From positions 1-64,000 of the forward strand of contig JAVHRO010000121.1 in NCBI GenBank assembly GCA_036171675.1: 64,000 bases of DNA, read 5' to 3'. Origin of the DNA: Vicingus sp036171675. Its GTDB lineage: Bacteria > Bacteroidota > Bacteroidia > Flavobacteriales_E > Vicingaceae. The notes beneath the pieces are model-generated. The model saw nothing but the letters and a program-made list of their open reading frames with translations, was not told the origin of the DNA and did no database searches. Shown here piece by piece: positions 25,694-34,183 of the stretch. Both the position numbers and the translations under genes were made by a program. Position 1 is the first letter of the stretch; every line of letters begins with the position of its first letter.

Positions 25694-25942
25694 TTAAATG
25701 TCTAGTGCACCATTAAGCACTTTCATTACAAAAATCATTTTTCCGTATTTTTCAAATGAAGTTTTAATCTCTTGTTGAAGAATTGGCATTACCTCGTCAA
25801 TTTCACCAACGATATGCGTACTAGTGGCATTGGTTTTTACAAGAATATTTTTGTGATTATTTAATCGGTCAATAAAATTTTTGATGGGTGGAATGTACTC
25901 TGCATTTAATGGGTAATTACTAATTTCTATCGTTGTTTTCAT
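25694..25942 (-). CDS. Small thiamine-binding-type (YkoF/MTH1187-like) protein
   Basis: An 82-residue protein that begins KTTIEISNYPLNAEYIPPI and has the beta-alpha-beta pattern of the thiamine-binding MTH1187/YkoF-like family (ISNYPL...FIDRL...VKTNATSTHIVGEIDEVMPILQQEI). The frame continues upstream to an ATG at 25981, but that codon is inside the icd terminator hairpin, so the ATG at 25942 is used. A TACTTTTG motif at 25957-25964 on this strand could be its -7 element, giving a very short leader. It is first in a three-gene unit with the PnuC-type carrier and the kinase. The thiamine role is known for the family only. Confidence 0.65.
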   Translation of the reverse strand: MKTTIEISNYPLNAEYIPPIKNFIDRLNNHKNILVKTNATSTHIVGEIDEVMPILQQEIKTSFEKYGKMIFVMKVLNGALDI

Positions 25943-25971
25943 ATGTAATTTTTTTTCAAAAGTAGTATAAA

Positions 25972-26005
25972 AAAATCCCATTCGACTTTTGACGAATGGG
26001 ATTTT
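25972..26005. terminator. Terminator after icd
   Basis: A perfect stem AAAATCCCATTCG / CGAATGGGATTTT (25972-25984 with 25993-26005) with T-rich flanks. It serves the minus-strand icd gene just upstream. Confidence 0.8.
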
Positions 26006-26027
26006 ATTTTTTGGTTAATCTAGGTTG

Positions 26028-28271
26028 TTAAACTAATTGAGTTTTTACAACCTTAGAAAGAATTTGGTTGAATGTTTCACTAGGACGCATTGCTTTGTTT
26101 ACTTTTTCAAGATTTGGATAATAATATCCTCCAATATCAACTGGTTTACCTTGAGCCTTAGTTAATTCATCAATAATTTTAGTTTCATTTGCTTCTAAAT
26201 CTTGAGCTATTTTAGTAAAACAAGCTTGTAAATCCAAGTCTTTTGTTTGTTTTGCTAATGCTTCAGACCAATACATAGCTAAATAGAAATGACTACCTCT
26301 ATTGTCTAATTCACCAACATTTCTTGAAGGAGACTTGTCATTATCAAGGAATTTTTCAGTTGCAGCATCTAACGTATCGGCCAAAATTTTAGCCTTTGCA
26401 TTTTTAGTTGTTTCACTTAAATATTCTAAAGAAACGGTTAAGGCCAAAAATTCACCTAACGAATCCCAACGTAAATGACCTTCTCTTATGAGTTGTTCTG
26501 CATGTTTTGGGGCAGAACCTCCAGCACCTGTTTCAAATAAACCACCACCATTCATCAAAGGTACGATAGATAACATTTTAGCACTTGTGCCAACTTCTAA
26601 AATAGGGAAAAGGTCGGTTAAATAATCTCTTAACACATTTCCAGTAACAGAAATGGTATCTTTTCCAGCTCTAATTCTTTCTAAGGTAAATTTCATGGCA
26701 TCAACTAACGACATGATGTGAATTTCTAAACCTTTGGTATCATGATTTGGTAAATATTTTTTTACTTTTTCTATGATTAACGAGTCGTGAGCTCTTTGAG
26801 GGTCTAACCAAAATATGGCAGGAGTTTGTGATGCTCTTGCTCTTGAAACAGCCAATTTTACCCAATCTTGAATGGGCGCATCTTTAGCTTGGCACATTCT
26901 AAAAATATCTCCTTCGCTAACTTTTTGTTCCAGTAAAACTTTACCAGAATCATCGATTACTTTCACTGTTCCCGCTGATGAAATAATAAATGTCTTATCG
27001 TGAGAACCGTATTCTTCAGCGGCTTGAGCCATTAAGCCTACATTTGGCACACTACCCATTGTTTTGGGATCAAAAGCACCATTTTTTTTACAATCATCAA
27101 TAACTACCTGATAAAAATCTGCATAACACGTATCTGGGATAACAAATTTGGTGTCTTTTGCTTTTCCATCAACTCCCCACATTTTTCCTGAAGTTCGTAT
27201 ATATGCAGGCATTGAAGCATCAATAATTACATCGTTTGGCATGTGTAAGTTGGTAATGCCTTTGTCAGAATTAACCATTGCTAACTCAGGGCTAATTGCA
27301 TAACATGCGTTAATATCGTTTTCAATCGCTAATTTTTCAGCTGCAGGCAACGTGCTGATTTTTGAATATAAATCGGCTAAACCGTTGTTAGGGTTAATGC
27401 CTAATTTTTGAAAAGTTGAATCATATTTTTCAAAAACGCTACTAAAAAAAACAGACACAAAATGACCAAAAATTACAGGGTCTGAAACCTTCATCATCGT
27501 TGCTTTTAAATGCACTGAAAATAGAACACCTTTTGCTTTAGCATCTTTAATCTGCTCTGCTATAAATGCTCTTAAATCTTTTACACTCATTATGGAGGCA
27601 TCAATAATTTCGCCTGCTTTTAAGACTGTTTTTTCTTTTAAAATGGTGTTTTTACCATTGTTTGCAAAAAGTTCAATTTTTACAGTTGTTGCATCAGTTA
27701 CTTCAACTGATTTTTCGCTATGGTAAAAATCTCCAGAAGTCATGCGTGATACATGTGATTTTGAATCGCTACTCCAAACCCCCATGCTATGAGGATGATT
27801 TTTTGCGTAATTTTTTACAGCTTTTGGAGCCCTTCGGTCAGAATTTCCTTCACGAAGTATTGGATTAACTGCACTGCCTTTTATTTTATCATATTTCTCT
27901 TTTGCTTCTTTTTCTTTCTCGTTTTGAGGAGAGTCAACATAGTTGGGAATAGCGAAACCCTTTTCTTGTAATTCTTTTATAGCATCTTTCAGTTGAGGAA
28001 TGGATGCACTAATATTTGGTAATTTAATAATATTTGCTTCTGGCTCCATGGCTAATTTTCCAAGGTAAGCTAAATCGTCAACTTGACGTTGATTTTCGTT
28101 TAAGTATTCAGGAAATGTTGCAAGAATTCGTCCAGCTAACGAAATATTTTTTGTTTCAACTTCAACATTTGCACAAGCAGTAAATGCTTTAACTATGGGA
28201 AGTAATGAATAAGTTGCTAATGCCGGAGCTTCATCTGTTCTTGTGTAAATGATTTTAGATTTTTGTGCCAT
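26028..28271 (-). CDS. icd: Monomeric NADP-dependent isocitrate dehydrogenase
   Basis: Oxidatively decarboxylates isocitrate to 2-oxoglutarate in the TCA cycle, making NADPH. The 747-residue length and the N terminus (IIYTRTDEAPALATYSLLPIV) are those of the monomeric IDH-II class, unlike the 400-residue homodimeric enzyme. Other family segments seen include NPILREGNSDRRAP, HPHSMG, the KATMMKVSDP region, MAQAAEEYGSHDKTF and LFETGAGGSAPKH. It is monocistronic, with a terminator downstream and rpmB divergently transcribed 204 bases away. Confidence 0.95.
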   Translation of the reverse strand: MAQKSKIIYTRTDEAPALATYSLLPIVKAFTACANVEVETKNISLAGRILATFPEYLNENQRQVDDLAYLGKLAMEPEANIIKLPNISASIPQLKDAIKELQEKGFAIPNYVDSPQNEKEKEAKEKYDKIKGSAVNPILREGNSDRRAPKAVKNYAKNHPHSMGVWSSDSKSHVSRMTSGDFYHSEKSVEVTDATTVKIELFANNGKNTILKEKTVLKAGEIIDASIMSVKDLRAFIAEQIKDAKAKGVLFSVHLKATMMKVSDPVIFGHFVSVFFSSVFEKYDSTFQKLGINPNNGLADLYSKISTLPAAEKLAIENDINACYAISPELAMVNSDKGITNLHMPNDVIIDASMPAYIRTSGKMWGVDGKAKDTKFVIPDTCYADFYQVVIDDCKKNGAFDPKTMGSVPNVGLMAQAAEEYGSHDKTFIISSAGTVKVIDDSGKVLLEQKVSEGDIFRMCQAKDAPIQDWVKLAVSRARASQTPAIFWLDPQRAHDSLIIEKVKKYLPNHDTKGLEIHIMSLVDAMKFTLERIRAGKDTISVTGNVLRDYLTDLFPILEVGTSAKMLSIVPLMNGGGLFETGAGGSAPKHAEQLIREGHLRWDSLGEFLALTVSLEYLSETTKNAKAKILADTLDAATEKFLDNDKSPSRNVGELDNRGSHFYLAMYWSEALAKQTKDLDLQACFTKIAQDLEANETKIIDELTKAQGKPVDIGGYYYPNLEKVNKAMRPSETFNQILSKVVKTQLV

Positions 28272-28475
28272 TTTTACGATTTTTAAAGAATAACTGTTGT
28301 GGATATTTTTCTTACGAAGTTAATCAATATATTAGCTATTACAAACGTATACACAACATTTTTGAGGTCATTTTCTGGTCTTTTTTAATGGTTACGAAAT
28401 TATTCACATTGATTTGTTTGAATATTAAAATAAATTTTACGTATTTTGCAATCCTAAAATTTAAAGAGTAAAGAA

Positions 28476-28712
28476 ATGTCAAAAGTTTGTCAAATAACCG
28501 GAAAGAGTGTAATTACAGGAAATAATGTTTCTCACTCTAAAAGAAGAACAAAAAGAAAGTTTTATCCTAATTTGTTCATTAAGAAATTTTTTATTCCAGA
28601 AGAAGATAAATGGATTACCTTGAAAGTTTCAGCTGCAGGTATCAGAAATATTGATAAAAATGGTATTTCTGCTTGTTTAAAACAAGCTAAAACTAAAGGT
28701 TTCTTAGCATAA
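28476..28712 (+). CDS. rpmB: 50S ribosomal protein L28
   Basis: A 78-residue protein beginning SKVCQITGKSVITGNNVSHSKRRTKRKFYPNL, the L28 signature, and ending with the usual LKVSAAGIRNIDKNG and basic tail. A possible promoter is TTTG at 28417-28420, a 21-nt spacer, and TATTTTG. A strong terminator follows within 30 bases. L33, its usual neighbour in many genomes, is not next to it here. Confidence 0.95.
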   Translation: MSKVCQITGKSVITGNNVSHSKRRTKRKFYPNLFIKKFFIPEEDKWITLKVSAAGIRNIDKNGISACLKQAKTKGFLA

Positions 28713-28740
28713 GATTGTCAATATTTTTTTTTATTGAAAT

Positions 28741-28772
28741 AAACGTTGTTACTTTAGTAGCAACGTTTTTTA
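28741..28772 (+). terminator. Terminator of rpmB, just before the next start codon
   Basis: A stem of 8 perfect pairs AAACGTTG / CAACGTTT plus four inner pairs, then Ts. It ends about 14 bases before the ATG of the aminopeptidase gene, leaving no room there for a separate promoter. Confidence 0.75.
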
Positions 28773-28785
28773 TTTTATATAAATA

Positions 28786-30213
28786 ATGAAACATCTATTT
28801 ATAATTATCCTTTTTGTTATACAAATTGTCGGTGTTTCGGCTCAAGAGAAATCCGTTTCAGTGCCTATCATCATTAACAAAGATGTATTAACTTATGATA
28901 CCGATTTATTGCCAGCGACTTTTTTTGAGGAAAATAGAAATGAGTTGAGAAAATTGATGCCTTCCAATTCTGTTGCAATAATTTTTTCCAATCCAATAAT
29001 GAATAGATCAAATGATGTTGATTATCAATTTCACCAAGCCCCCAATTTTTATTATCTAACAGGATTAACTGAACCAAATGCAGTGGTTTTAATATTTAAA
29101 GAAATTCAGGAGTTTGGTAATGGGCTTAAAACCGACGAGATTTTGTTTCTACTGCAAAGAAATAAATTAGATGAGGTATGGACAGGTAAACGGCTTGGAC
29201 CTGATGATGCTAAAAAACTATTGGGCATAAAATCGGCATTTGAAACAACAAAATTCTCTACATTCAATACCGAACTAGCAACATTCGACAAGATTGTTGT
29301 GGGCAATTATCCTGAAAATTTAAAAAATACATTTTCAAAAGATGACCTATATAGTTTGTTGATGACTTTTCAACATCAAACTAAAAATGTTTCCTCCAAA
29401 ATGGATTACCATATTTTTGAAAATCAATTTTTGCCAACATTAAGACAATCAAAAAAGGCTAAAGAATTGGAATTACTTAAAAAGGCAATTTTAATAACAT
29501 GTGATGCTCAGATTGAATTAATGAAACAATTAACGCCACAACTAAAGGAATATCAAACACAAGCAATTGTAGAGTTTGTTTTTAAAAATAGTGGTGCGGA
29601 GTATCCTGGTTTTCCTACCATTATGGGCTCTGGCGAAAATTCATGCATATTACATTATACAACAAATCGTAAACCTTTTAAGCAAAATGAGTTGCTAATT
29701 TCTGATATCGGTGCTGAATACCACGGCTATACTGCAGATGTTACCAGAACACTTCCTGTAAGTGGTAAATTTTCTGAAGAGCAAAAAATTATTTACAATA
29801 TTGTATTGGATGCTCAAAAAGCAGGAATACAACAATGTAAGGTGGGTAATAAATTTTGGGACCCGCATGAGGCTGCCACAAAAGTTATTGCTGAAAAACT
29901 TTTAAAACTTGGTATTATTGATGAATCCTATAAGGTTAAAGAATATTTTATGCACGGAACTTCTCATTATTTAGGACTAGATGTTCATGATGCAGGTTTA
30001 TTTGGACCATTACAATCAGGAAATGTGATTACAGTTGAGCCAGGAATTTATATTCCTGAAGGGTCTAAGTGCGATCCAAAATGGTGGAATATTGGAGTTA
30101 GAATAGAAGATGATGTATTAATAACTGATGGAGAACCTACCGTATTGTCATCAAAAGCACCTAAAGAAATTGTTGAAATTGAATTAATGATGCATGAATT
30201 AAAAATGAGGTAA
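28786..30213 (+). CDS. pepP: Exported Xaa-Pro aminopeptidase (peptidase M24)
   Basis: Removes an N-terminal residue before proline. The 475-residue protein has a signal peptide (about 1-19, VSAQ), an N-terminal creatinase-like domain (about 40-195, ANFYYLTGLTEPNAVVLIF) and a pita-bread M24 catalytic domain. The five metal ligands are all visible: Asp307 and Asp318 (SDIGAEYHGYTAD), His394 (GTSHYLGL), Glu418 (VEPGIYIPE) and Glu441 (VRIEDD). The signal peptide makes it periplasmic or outer-surface, not cytosolic as in E. coli. It may rely on read-through of the rpmB terminator for its expression. Confidence 0.88.
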   Translation: MKHLFIIILFVIQIVGVSAQEKSVSVPIIINKDVLTYDTDLLPATFFEENRNELRKLMPSNSVAIIFSNPIMNRSNDVDYQFHQAPNFYYLTGLTEPNAVVLIFKEIQEFGNGLKTDEILFLLQRNKLDEVWTGKRLGPDDAKKLLGIKSAFETTKFSTFNTELATFDKIVVGNYPENLKNTFSKDDLYSLLMTFQHQTKNVSSKMDYHIFENQFLPTLRQSKKAKELELLKKAILITCDAQIELMKQLTPQLKEYQTQAIVEFVFKNSGAEYPGFPTIMGSGENSCILHYTTNRKPFKQNELLISDIGAEYHGYTADVTRTLPVSGKFSEEQKIIYNIVLDAQKAGIQQCKVGNKFWDPHEAATKVIAEKLLKLGIIDESYKVKEYFMHGTSHYLGLDVHDAGLFGPLQSGNVITVEPGIYIPEGSKCDPKWWNIGVRIEDDVLITDGEPTVLSSKAPKEIVEIELMMHELKMR

Positions 30214-30285
30214 TTTTTTGAGTTATCTGGAACTATTTATATTCATCTATCGTTTAAAGCTAATATAATATGAAACTAACTATAT

Positions 30286-30585
30286 ATGGAAATAGAAGCA
30301 ACAAAAAAGGTAATTATGGTCGCCAAAGAAGAAATTTCGAATTTGAAATTTCCCCTTGAAGAAGTGATATTGGATTTGGAAAAACGAAACGATTTAAAAA
30401 GAGAATTGGAAAAAGGATTAAAATTAGGAAATGCCTACCATGGAAAGGTTAAAATTTTGTTTGAGGATAGCGAAGGATTAAAATCTGTAGAAACAACTAT
30501 TTGGGGTATTACAGATAAAAATATTTTGTTAAAGCAAACTACATTAATTCCTATTAGAAGGGTACATGGAATAAAATTTTACTGA
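30286..30585 (+). CDS. Conserved small cytosolic protein, hypothetical
   Basis: A 99-residue protein without signal peptide or membrane segment. The first half is charged and helical (EEISNLKFPLEEVILDLEKRNDLKRELEKG). The second half is beta-rich (YHGKVKILFEDSEGLKSVETTIWGITDKNILLKQTTLIPIRRVHGIKFY). The second half could be a small SH3- or PilZ-like barrel, but I do not recognise the family. It has an upstream gap of 72 bases and a strong terminator after it, so it is probably its own unit. It looks real because of its normal codon use and its defined terminator. Confidence 0.6.
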   Translation: MEIEATKKVIMVAKEEISNLKFPLEEVILDLEKRNDLKRELEKGLKLGNAYHGKVKILFEDSEGLKSVETTIWGITDKNILLKQTTLIPIRRVHGIKFY

Positions 30586-30602
30586 TAATTAATTACTTAG
30601 AC

Positions 30603-30638
30603 AAAAAGTGTCTTGCCTTTGCAAGGCACTTTTTTTTA
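30603..30638 (+). terminator. Intrinsic terminator
   Basis: A 14-bp stem AAAAAGTGTCTTGC / GCAAGGCACTTTTT (one G-T pair) with a CTTT loop and trailing Ts, directly after the small conserved gene. Confidence 0.85.
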
Positions 30639-30750
30639 AAATAAAAATGTCAGTAATAAGAGTTTTAACGTCTATTAACATATCAATTTAAAATTAACAT
30701 GGTAAACTTGAAATCAGAATCATTAAATTTACATTTATAAAAAACTAACT

Positions 30751-32766
30751 ATGAAATTCAATTTTCAAATTAAATCATTCAGTATTATTCTTATTATGCT
30801 GGTGGCATTTTTTAATGTGAATGCACAGATATATGATCCTATCACATGGTCTTCTGAAACTAAAGTTATTAATGCAACAGAGAATGAATTAATTGTTAAA
30901 GCAACCCTTCAAAAAGGTTGGCATTTATACGCCTTGGAAATGCCAAAAGATGCTGACATGTTAGCTACTTTAGTTAAATATAGTATTTCTAATGATTTTG
31001 AGTTAGTTGGAAAAACAACAGAAGGAAAGTACAAAACTATATATGATCCTAATTTGGCTACAAAAATAAATTATCATGAAAGAGAAGCCATTTTTACTCA
31101 GAAAATAAAAATTAAAAATAAGGCTCCATTTCAAATTTTAGATACAATTGCGTTTACCGTGTGTAATTCTGAGATGTGTTTGCCTCCTGATGAAGTTGAA
31201 ATAATTTTTAATATTAATGGAGAAAGCGTAGTTGATGTTAAGAAGTCAGTAGGAACCAATAATGCTTCGAAGATTATTCCTAATCTTCCAAAATTAACTA
31301 TTGAAAAACCGTTAGGAAATTGTGGTCAAGAAAAAGAAGAAATTAGTAACATTTGGATGGTTTTTTTGTTTGGTTTTCTTGGTGGTTTAATAGCATTACT
31401 TACGCCATGTGTTTTTCCGATGATTCCATTAACGGTTAGTTTTTTTACCAAAGGCGGAAAAGATGGTAAAAAAGGGTTGGGCAGAGCCATGCTCTACGGT
31501 TTTTTTATTTTTGTAATTTATGCAGCATTAAGCATTCCATTTCATTTTAATACCGACCCCGAAGTGTTAAATGAAATAGCCACAAGTGTTTGGCTAAATG
31601 TAATTTTCTTTGCAGTATTTGTTGTTTTTGCCATTTCATTTTTTGGATTTTTCGAAATTACCTTGCCGAGCAAATTAACTAACAAAGCCGATTCGGCATC
31701 AGATGTTGGGGGTGTTATTGGTATATTCTTTATGGCATTAACATTGGCGTTGGTTTCATTCTCTTGTACAGGACCCATTTTAGGTACTGTTTTGGGTAAT
31801 TCACTTAAAAATGGTCCTTGGCCAATAACCGCAGCCATGAGTGGTTTTGGTATCGCTCTTGGTTTGCCATTTGCTTTATTTGCTGCTTTTCCTAGTATTA
31901 TGAGTAAATTACCACAATCTGGTGGATGGCTCAATTCAATTAAAGTTGTTTTGGGATTCGTTGAGTTGGCGTTGGCGTTAAAGTTTTTATCGAATGCCGA
32001 TTTAGTGGAACAATGGGGTTTGGTTAAAAGAGAAACTTTCTTTTTAATTTGGACATTAATTGGAGTAGGCCTTTCTTTGTATTTATTGGGTATATTAAAG
32101 TTTCCTCACGATTCGCCGATTGGAAAATTTTCACGTTTTAGAATAATTTTCACAACAATTGTTGTTCTCTTTACGATTTATACTTCAACAGGAGTGTTTA
32201 AAACTTCTCCATGGAGTCATAATTTATTAAGTGGATTTCCTCCTCCATCATTTTATAGTTGGTATGAAAATGAATCGTTTCATGCTGAATTTACTGACTT
32301 TGATTTGGCCTTTGCAGAATCAAAAAAAACCAATAAACCAGTATTGATTGATTTTACCGGTTGGGCGTGCGTGAATTGTAGGAAAATGGAAGAAACTGTC
32401 TGGACGGTTGATGCGGTAAAAGAAAAACTAAAAAATGATTTTATTCTGGTTTCACTTTACGTGGATGATAAAGTTGAATTACCTAAAGAATTGCAGGGCG
32501 TTTTTGAGTTTGACGCAAACGGCACCATCAAGAAAAAAAATATTAAAACGATTGGTAACAAATGGGCAACGTTTCAAACACAAGCTTTCAATAATAATTC
32601 TCAACCATATTATGTGATGTTATCGCCAGAAGGCGAATTGTTGGCAAATCCGGTTGGATATACTTCTGATGCCGATGAGTATTCTAAATACCTAGATTGC
32701 GGTTTAGATGCGTTTAAAAATATCAAAAAGGAAGTTGCCGCACCAACTTTTCAAATGATTAATTGA
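30751..32766 (+). CDS. dsbD: Thiol:disulfide interchange protein DsbD
   Basis: Carries electrons from cytosolic thioredoxin across the inner membrane to periplasmic thiol proteins. The 671-residue protein has all three modules. A signal peptide precedes an N-terminal DsbD-alpha sandwich with a Cys pair at about 137 and 142 (VCNSEMCLPPDEVE). The membrane domain (about 200-480) has the redox cysteines in TPCVFPM (about 220) and SFSCTGPILG (about 339). The thioredoxin-like C-terminal domain has Cys540 and Cys543 (GWACVNCRKMEE). It is followed by a TauE/SafE permease. It may serve cytochrome c maturation or reduction of periplasmic proteins. Confidence 0.93.
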   Translation: MKFNFQIKSFSIILIMLVAFFNVNAQIYDPITWSSETKVINATENELIVKATLQKGWHLYALEMPKDADMLATLVKYSISNDFELVGKTTEGKYKTIYDPNLATKINYHEREAIFTQKIKIKNKAPFQILDTIAFTVCNSEMCLPPDEVEIIFNINGESVVDVKKSVGTNNASKIIPNLPKLTIEKPLGNCGQEKEEISNIWMVFLFGFLGGLIALLTPCVFPMIPLTVSFFTKGGKDGKKGLGRAMLYGFFIFVIYAALSIPFHFNTDPEVLNEIATSVWLNVIFFAVFVVFAISFFGFFEITLPSKLTNKADSASDVGGVIGIFFMALTLALVSFSCTGPILGTVLGNSLKNGPWPITAAMSGFGIALGLPFALFAAFPSIMSKLPQSGGWLNSIKVVLGFVELALALKFLSNADLVEQWGLVKRETFFLIWTLIGVGLSLYLLGILKFPHDSPIGKFSRFRIIFTTIVVLFTIYTSTGVFKTSPWSHNLLSGFPPPSFYSWYENESFHAEFTDFDLAFAESKKTNKPVLIDFTGWACVNCRKMEETVWTVDAVKEKLKNDFILVSLYVDDKVELPKELQGVFEFDANGTIKKKNIKTIGNKWATFQTQAFNNNSQPYYVMLSPEGELLANPVGYTSDADEYSKYLDCGLDAFKNIKKEVAAPTFQMIN

Positions 32767-32852
32767 TTCGAAAATTATTAGGAATAAAGAACTCTTTAAA
32801 TTTATTTAATTTCGTTATTTCTTTTAAAATATAACCATAAAAGATAACTGGA

Positions 32853-33599
32853 ATGAATTTATTTGGAATAGAAAATATTTGGATTTTTTTTGTATTACTT
32901 CCTATTGTTGCATTTTTATATTCGTCAGTTGGACACGGTGGAGCTAGCGGGTATTTAGCGCTAATGGCGCTTTTTGGTATGGCACCAGAAAACATGAAGC
33001 CAACAGCGTTATTGTTAAATTTATTTGTTGCTGGAATTTCATTTATTCATTATGCAAAATCAGGTTATTTTAATAAAAAATTATTTTTTTCGTTTGCAAT
33101 AGCTTCCGTTCCACTTGCTTTTATGGGTGGCATGATTGAAATTGACGCTTCTTTATATAAAAAGATACTTGCCATTTTATTAATTTTTGCAACACTAAGA
33201 ATGCTTAATGTGTTTGGTAAGGAATCCAGTGAAATAAAACAAATTAAAGTCTGGCAAGGATTAACCATTGGAGGGTTAATTGGATTTTTTTCTGGGTTAA
33301 CAGGAATTGGGGGAGGAATCATTCTTAGTCCAATTATACTATTAATGAAATGGGGAAAAATGAAAGAAGCAGCGGCGGTTTCTGCATTATTTATTTGGGT
33401 GAACTCAGCAGCTGGTTTGGGTGGGCAATTGAGCAAAGGTGTTAAAATTGATTCACAATCTTTTATCTTAGTCGCAATAGCAGTTGCTGGAGGATTTTTA
33501 GGTGGGTATTTAGGTAGTAAAAAGTTCAATAATAAAATATTGAAATATTTATTAGCTATGGTATTATTAATGGCTTGTGCTAAACTCCTTCTTACCTAA
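32853..33599 (+). CDS. TauE/SafE family sulfite/anion exporter-like permease
   Basis: A 248-residue membrane protein with about eight hydrophobic segments and two halves carrying the family's Gly-rich loops: SSVGHGGASGYLALMAL near residue 30 and GFFSGLTGIGGGIILSPII near 145. Known: the TauE/SafE family moves sulfite, sulfoacetate or related anions. The direction and substrate cannot be inferred. It begins 86 bases after dsbD on the same strand and converges on the DUF2889-like gene. Confidence 0.85.
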   Translation: MNLFGIENIWIFFVLLPIVAFLYSSVGHGGASGYLALMALFGMAPENMKPTALLLNLFVAGISFIHYAKSGYFNKKLFFSFAIASVPLAFMGGMIEIDASLYKKILAILLIFATLRMLNVFGKESSEIKQIKVWQGLTIGGLIGFFSGLTGIGGGIILSPIILLMKWGKMKEAAAVSALFIWVNSAAGLGGQLSKGVKIDSQSFILVAIAVAGGFLGGYLGSKKFNNKILKYLLAMVLLMACAKLLLT

Positions 33600-33622
33600 T
33601 TAAACGATTAAGTATCTAATAA

Positions 33623-34138
33623 TTATTTGCTTTTATAAATATGACAACTATCTTTTAATAAGTGTTGTGATAGTTCGTATTTTTTATTTTCATCCAATAC
33701 ATTAAAATCGCGACTCATTAAACCAAAACCTTCGTCGTAGCCGATTAATGTAGTTGCAGCAAAATTGATGGTTTCTAGGGTAAGTTCTCGCAAATGAATA
33801 CATCCGTCGCTTCCACCAATTCGTTCGGAAACTTTTCGGGTTATTCCTCGTTCAATTTTTAATCCTGCTAAAGCGTTCGCTTTTTGAGCTACAAAAGGAC
33901 ACCCAGCATGCGGATGGTTAGCAAATTCACTTTTGGCGTGAATTATTGTTTTTGTATTTGGTTCGATATGAATGTTCAAACGTATTAAATGGTATGGGTC
34001 AAGTAATGTTGCTTCTAACATTAAATTTCCATTTTCTAATTCAAAAGCTTCAATACCAATATCTCGTTTAGATACTAGTCGTTTTACAGGAACTCGCTCT
34101 GCCATTGGAATAGTTTTAGTTGGTTTATATTTTTCCAT
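33623..34138 (-). CDS. DUF2889-like protein
   Basis: A 171-residue cytosolic protein. The segment RKVSERIGGSDGCIHLRELTLETINFA has the GC.HL pattern I associate with DUF2889, and an earlier HPHAGCPFVAQKAN segment adds another Cys and His. Conserved Cys and His residues could bind a metal, but that is a guess. Start: the ATG at 34138 is preferred over the TTG one codon earlier. The function is unknown. It lies 42 bases upstream of lnt on the same strand. Confidence 0.6.
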   Translation of the reverse strand: MEKYKPTKTIPMAERVPVKRLVSKRDIGIEAFELENGNLMLEATLLDPYHLIRLNIHIEPNTKTIIHAKSEFANHPHAGCPFVAQKANALAGLKIERGITRKVSERIGGSDGCIHLRELTLETINFAATTLIGYDEGFGLMSRDFNVLDENKKYELSQHLLKDSCHIYKSK

Positions 34139-34183
34139 CAAGTAATTAAGTTGATAATGATAGATTTATTGAGTTTGATGTTG

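Noticed and set aside
33065..33529. A 154-residue minus-strand frame inside the TauE/SafE gene
   Set aside because: It is a reverse-frame shadow of a hydrophobic protein (Pro/Ile/Asn-rich), with no start context.
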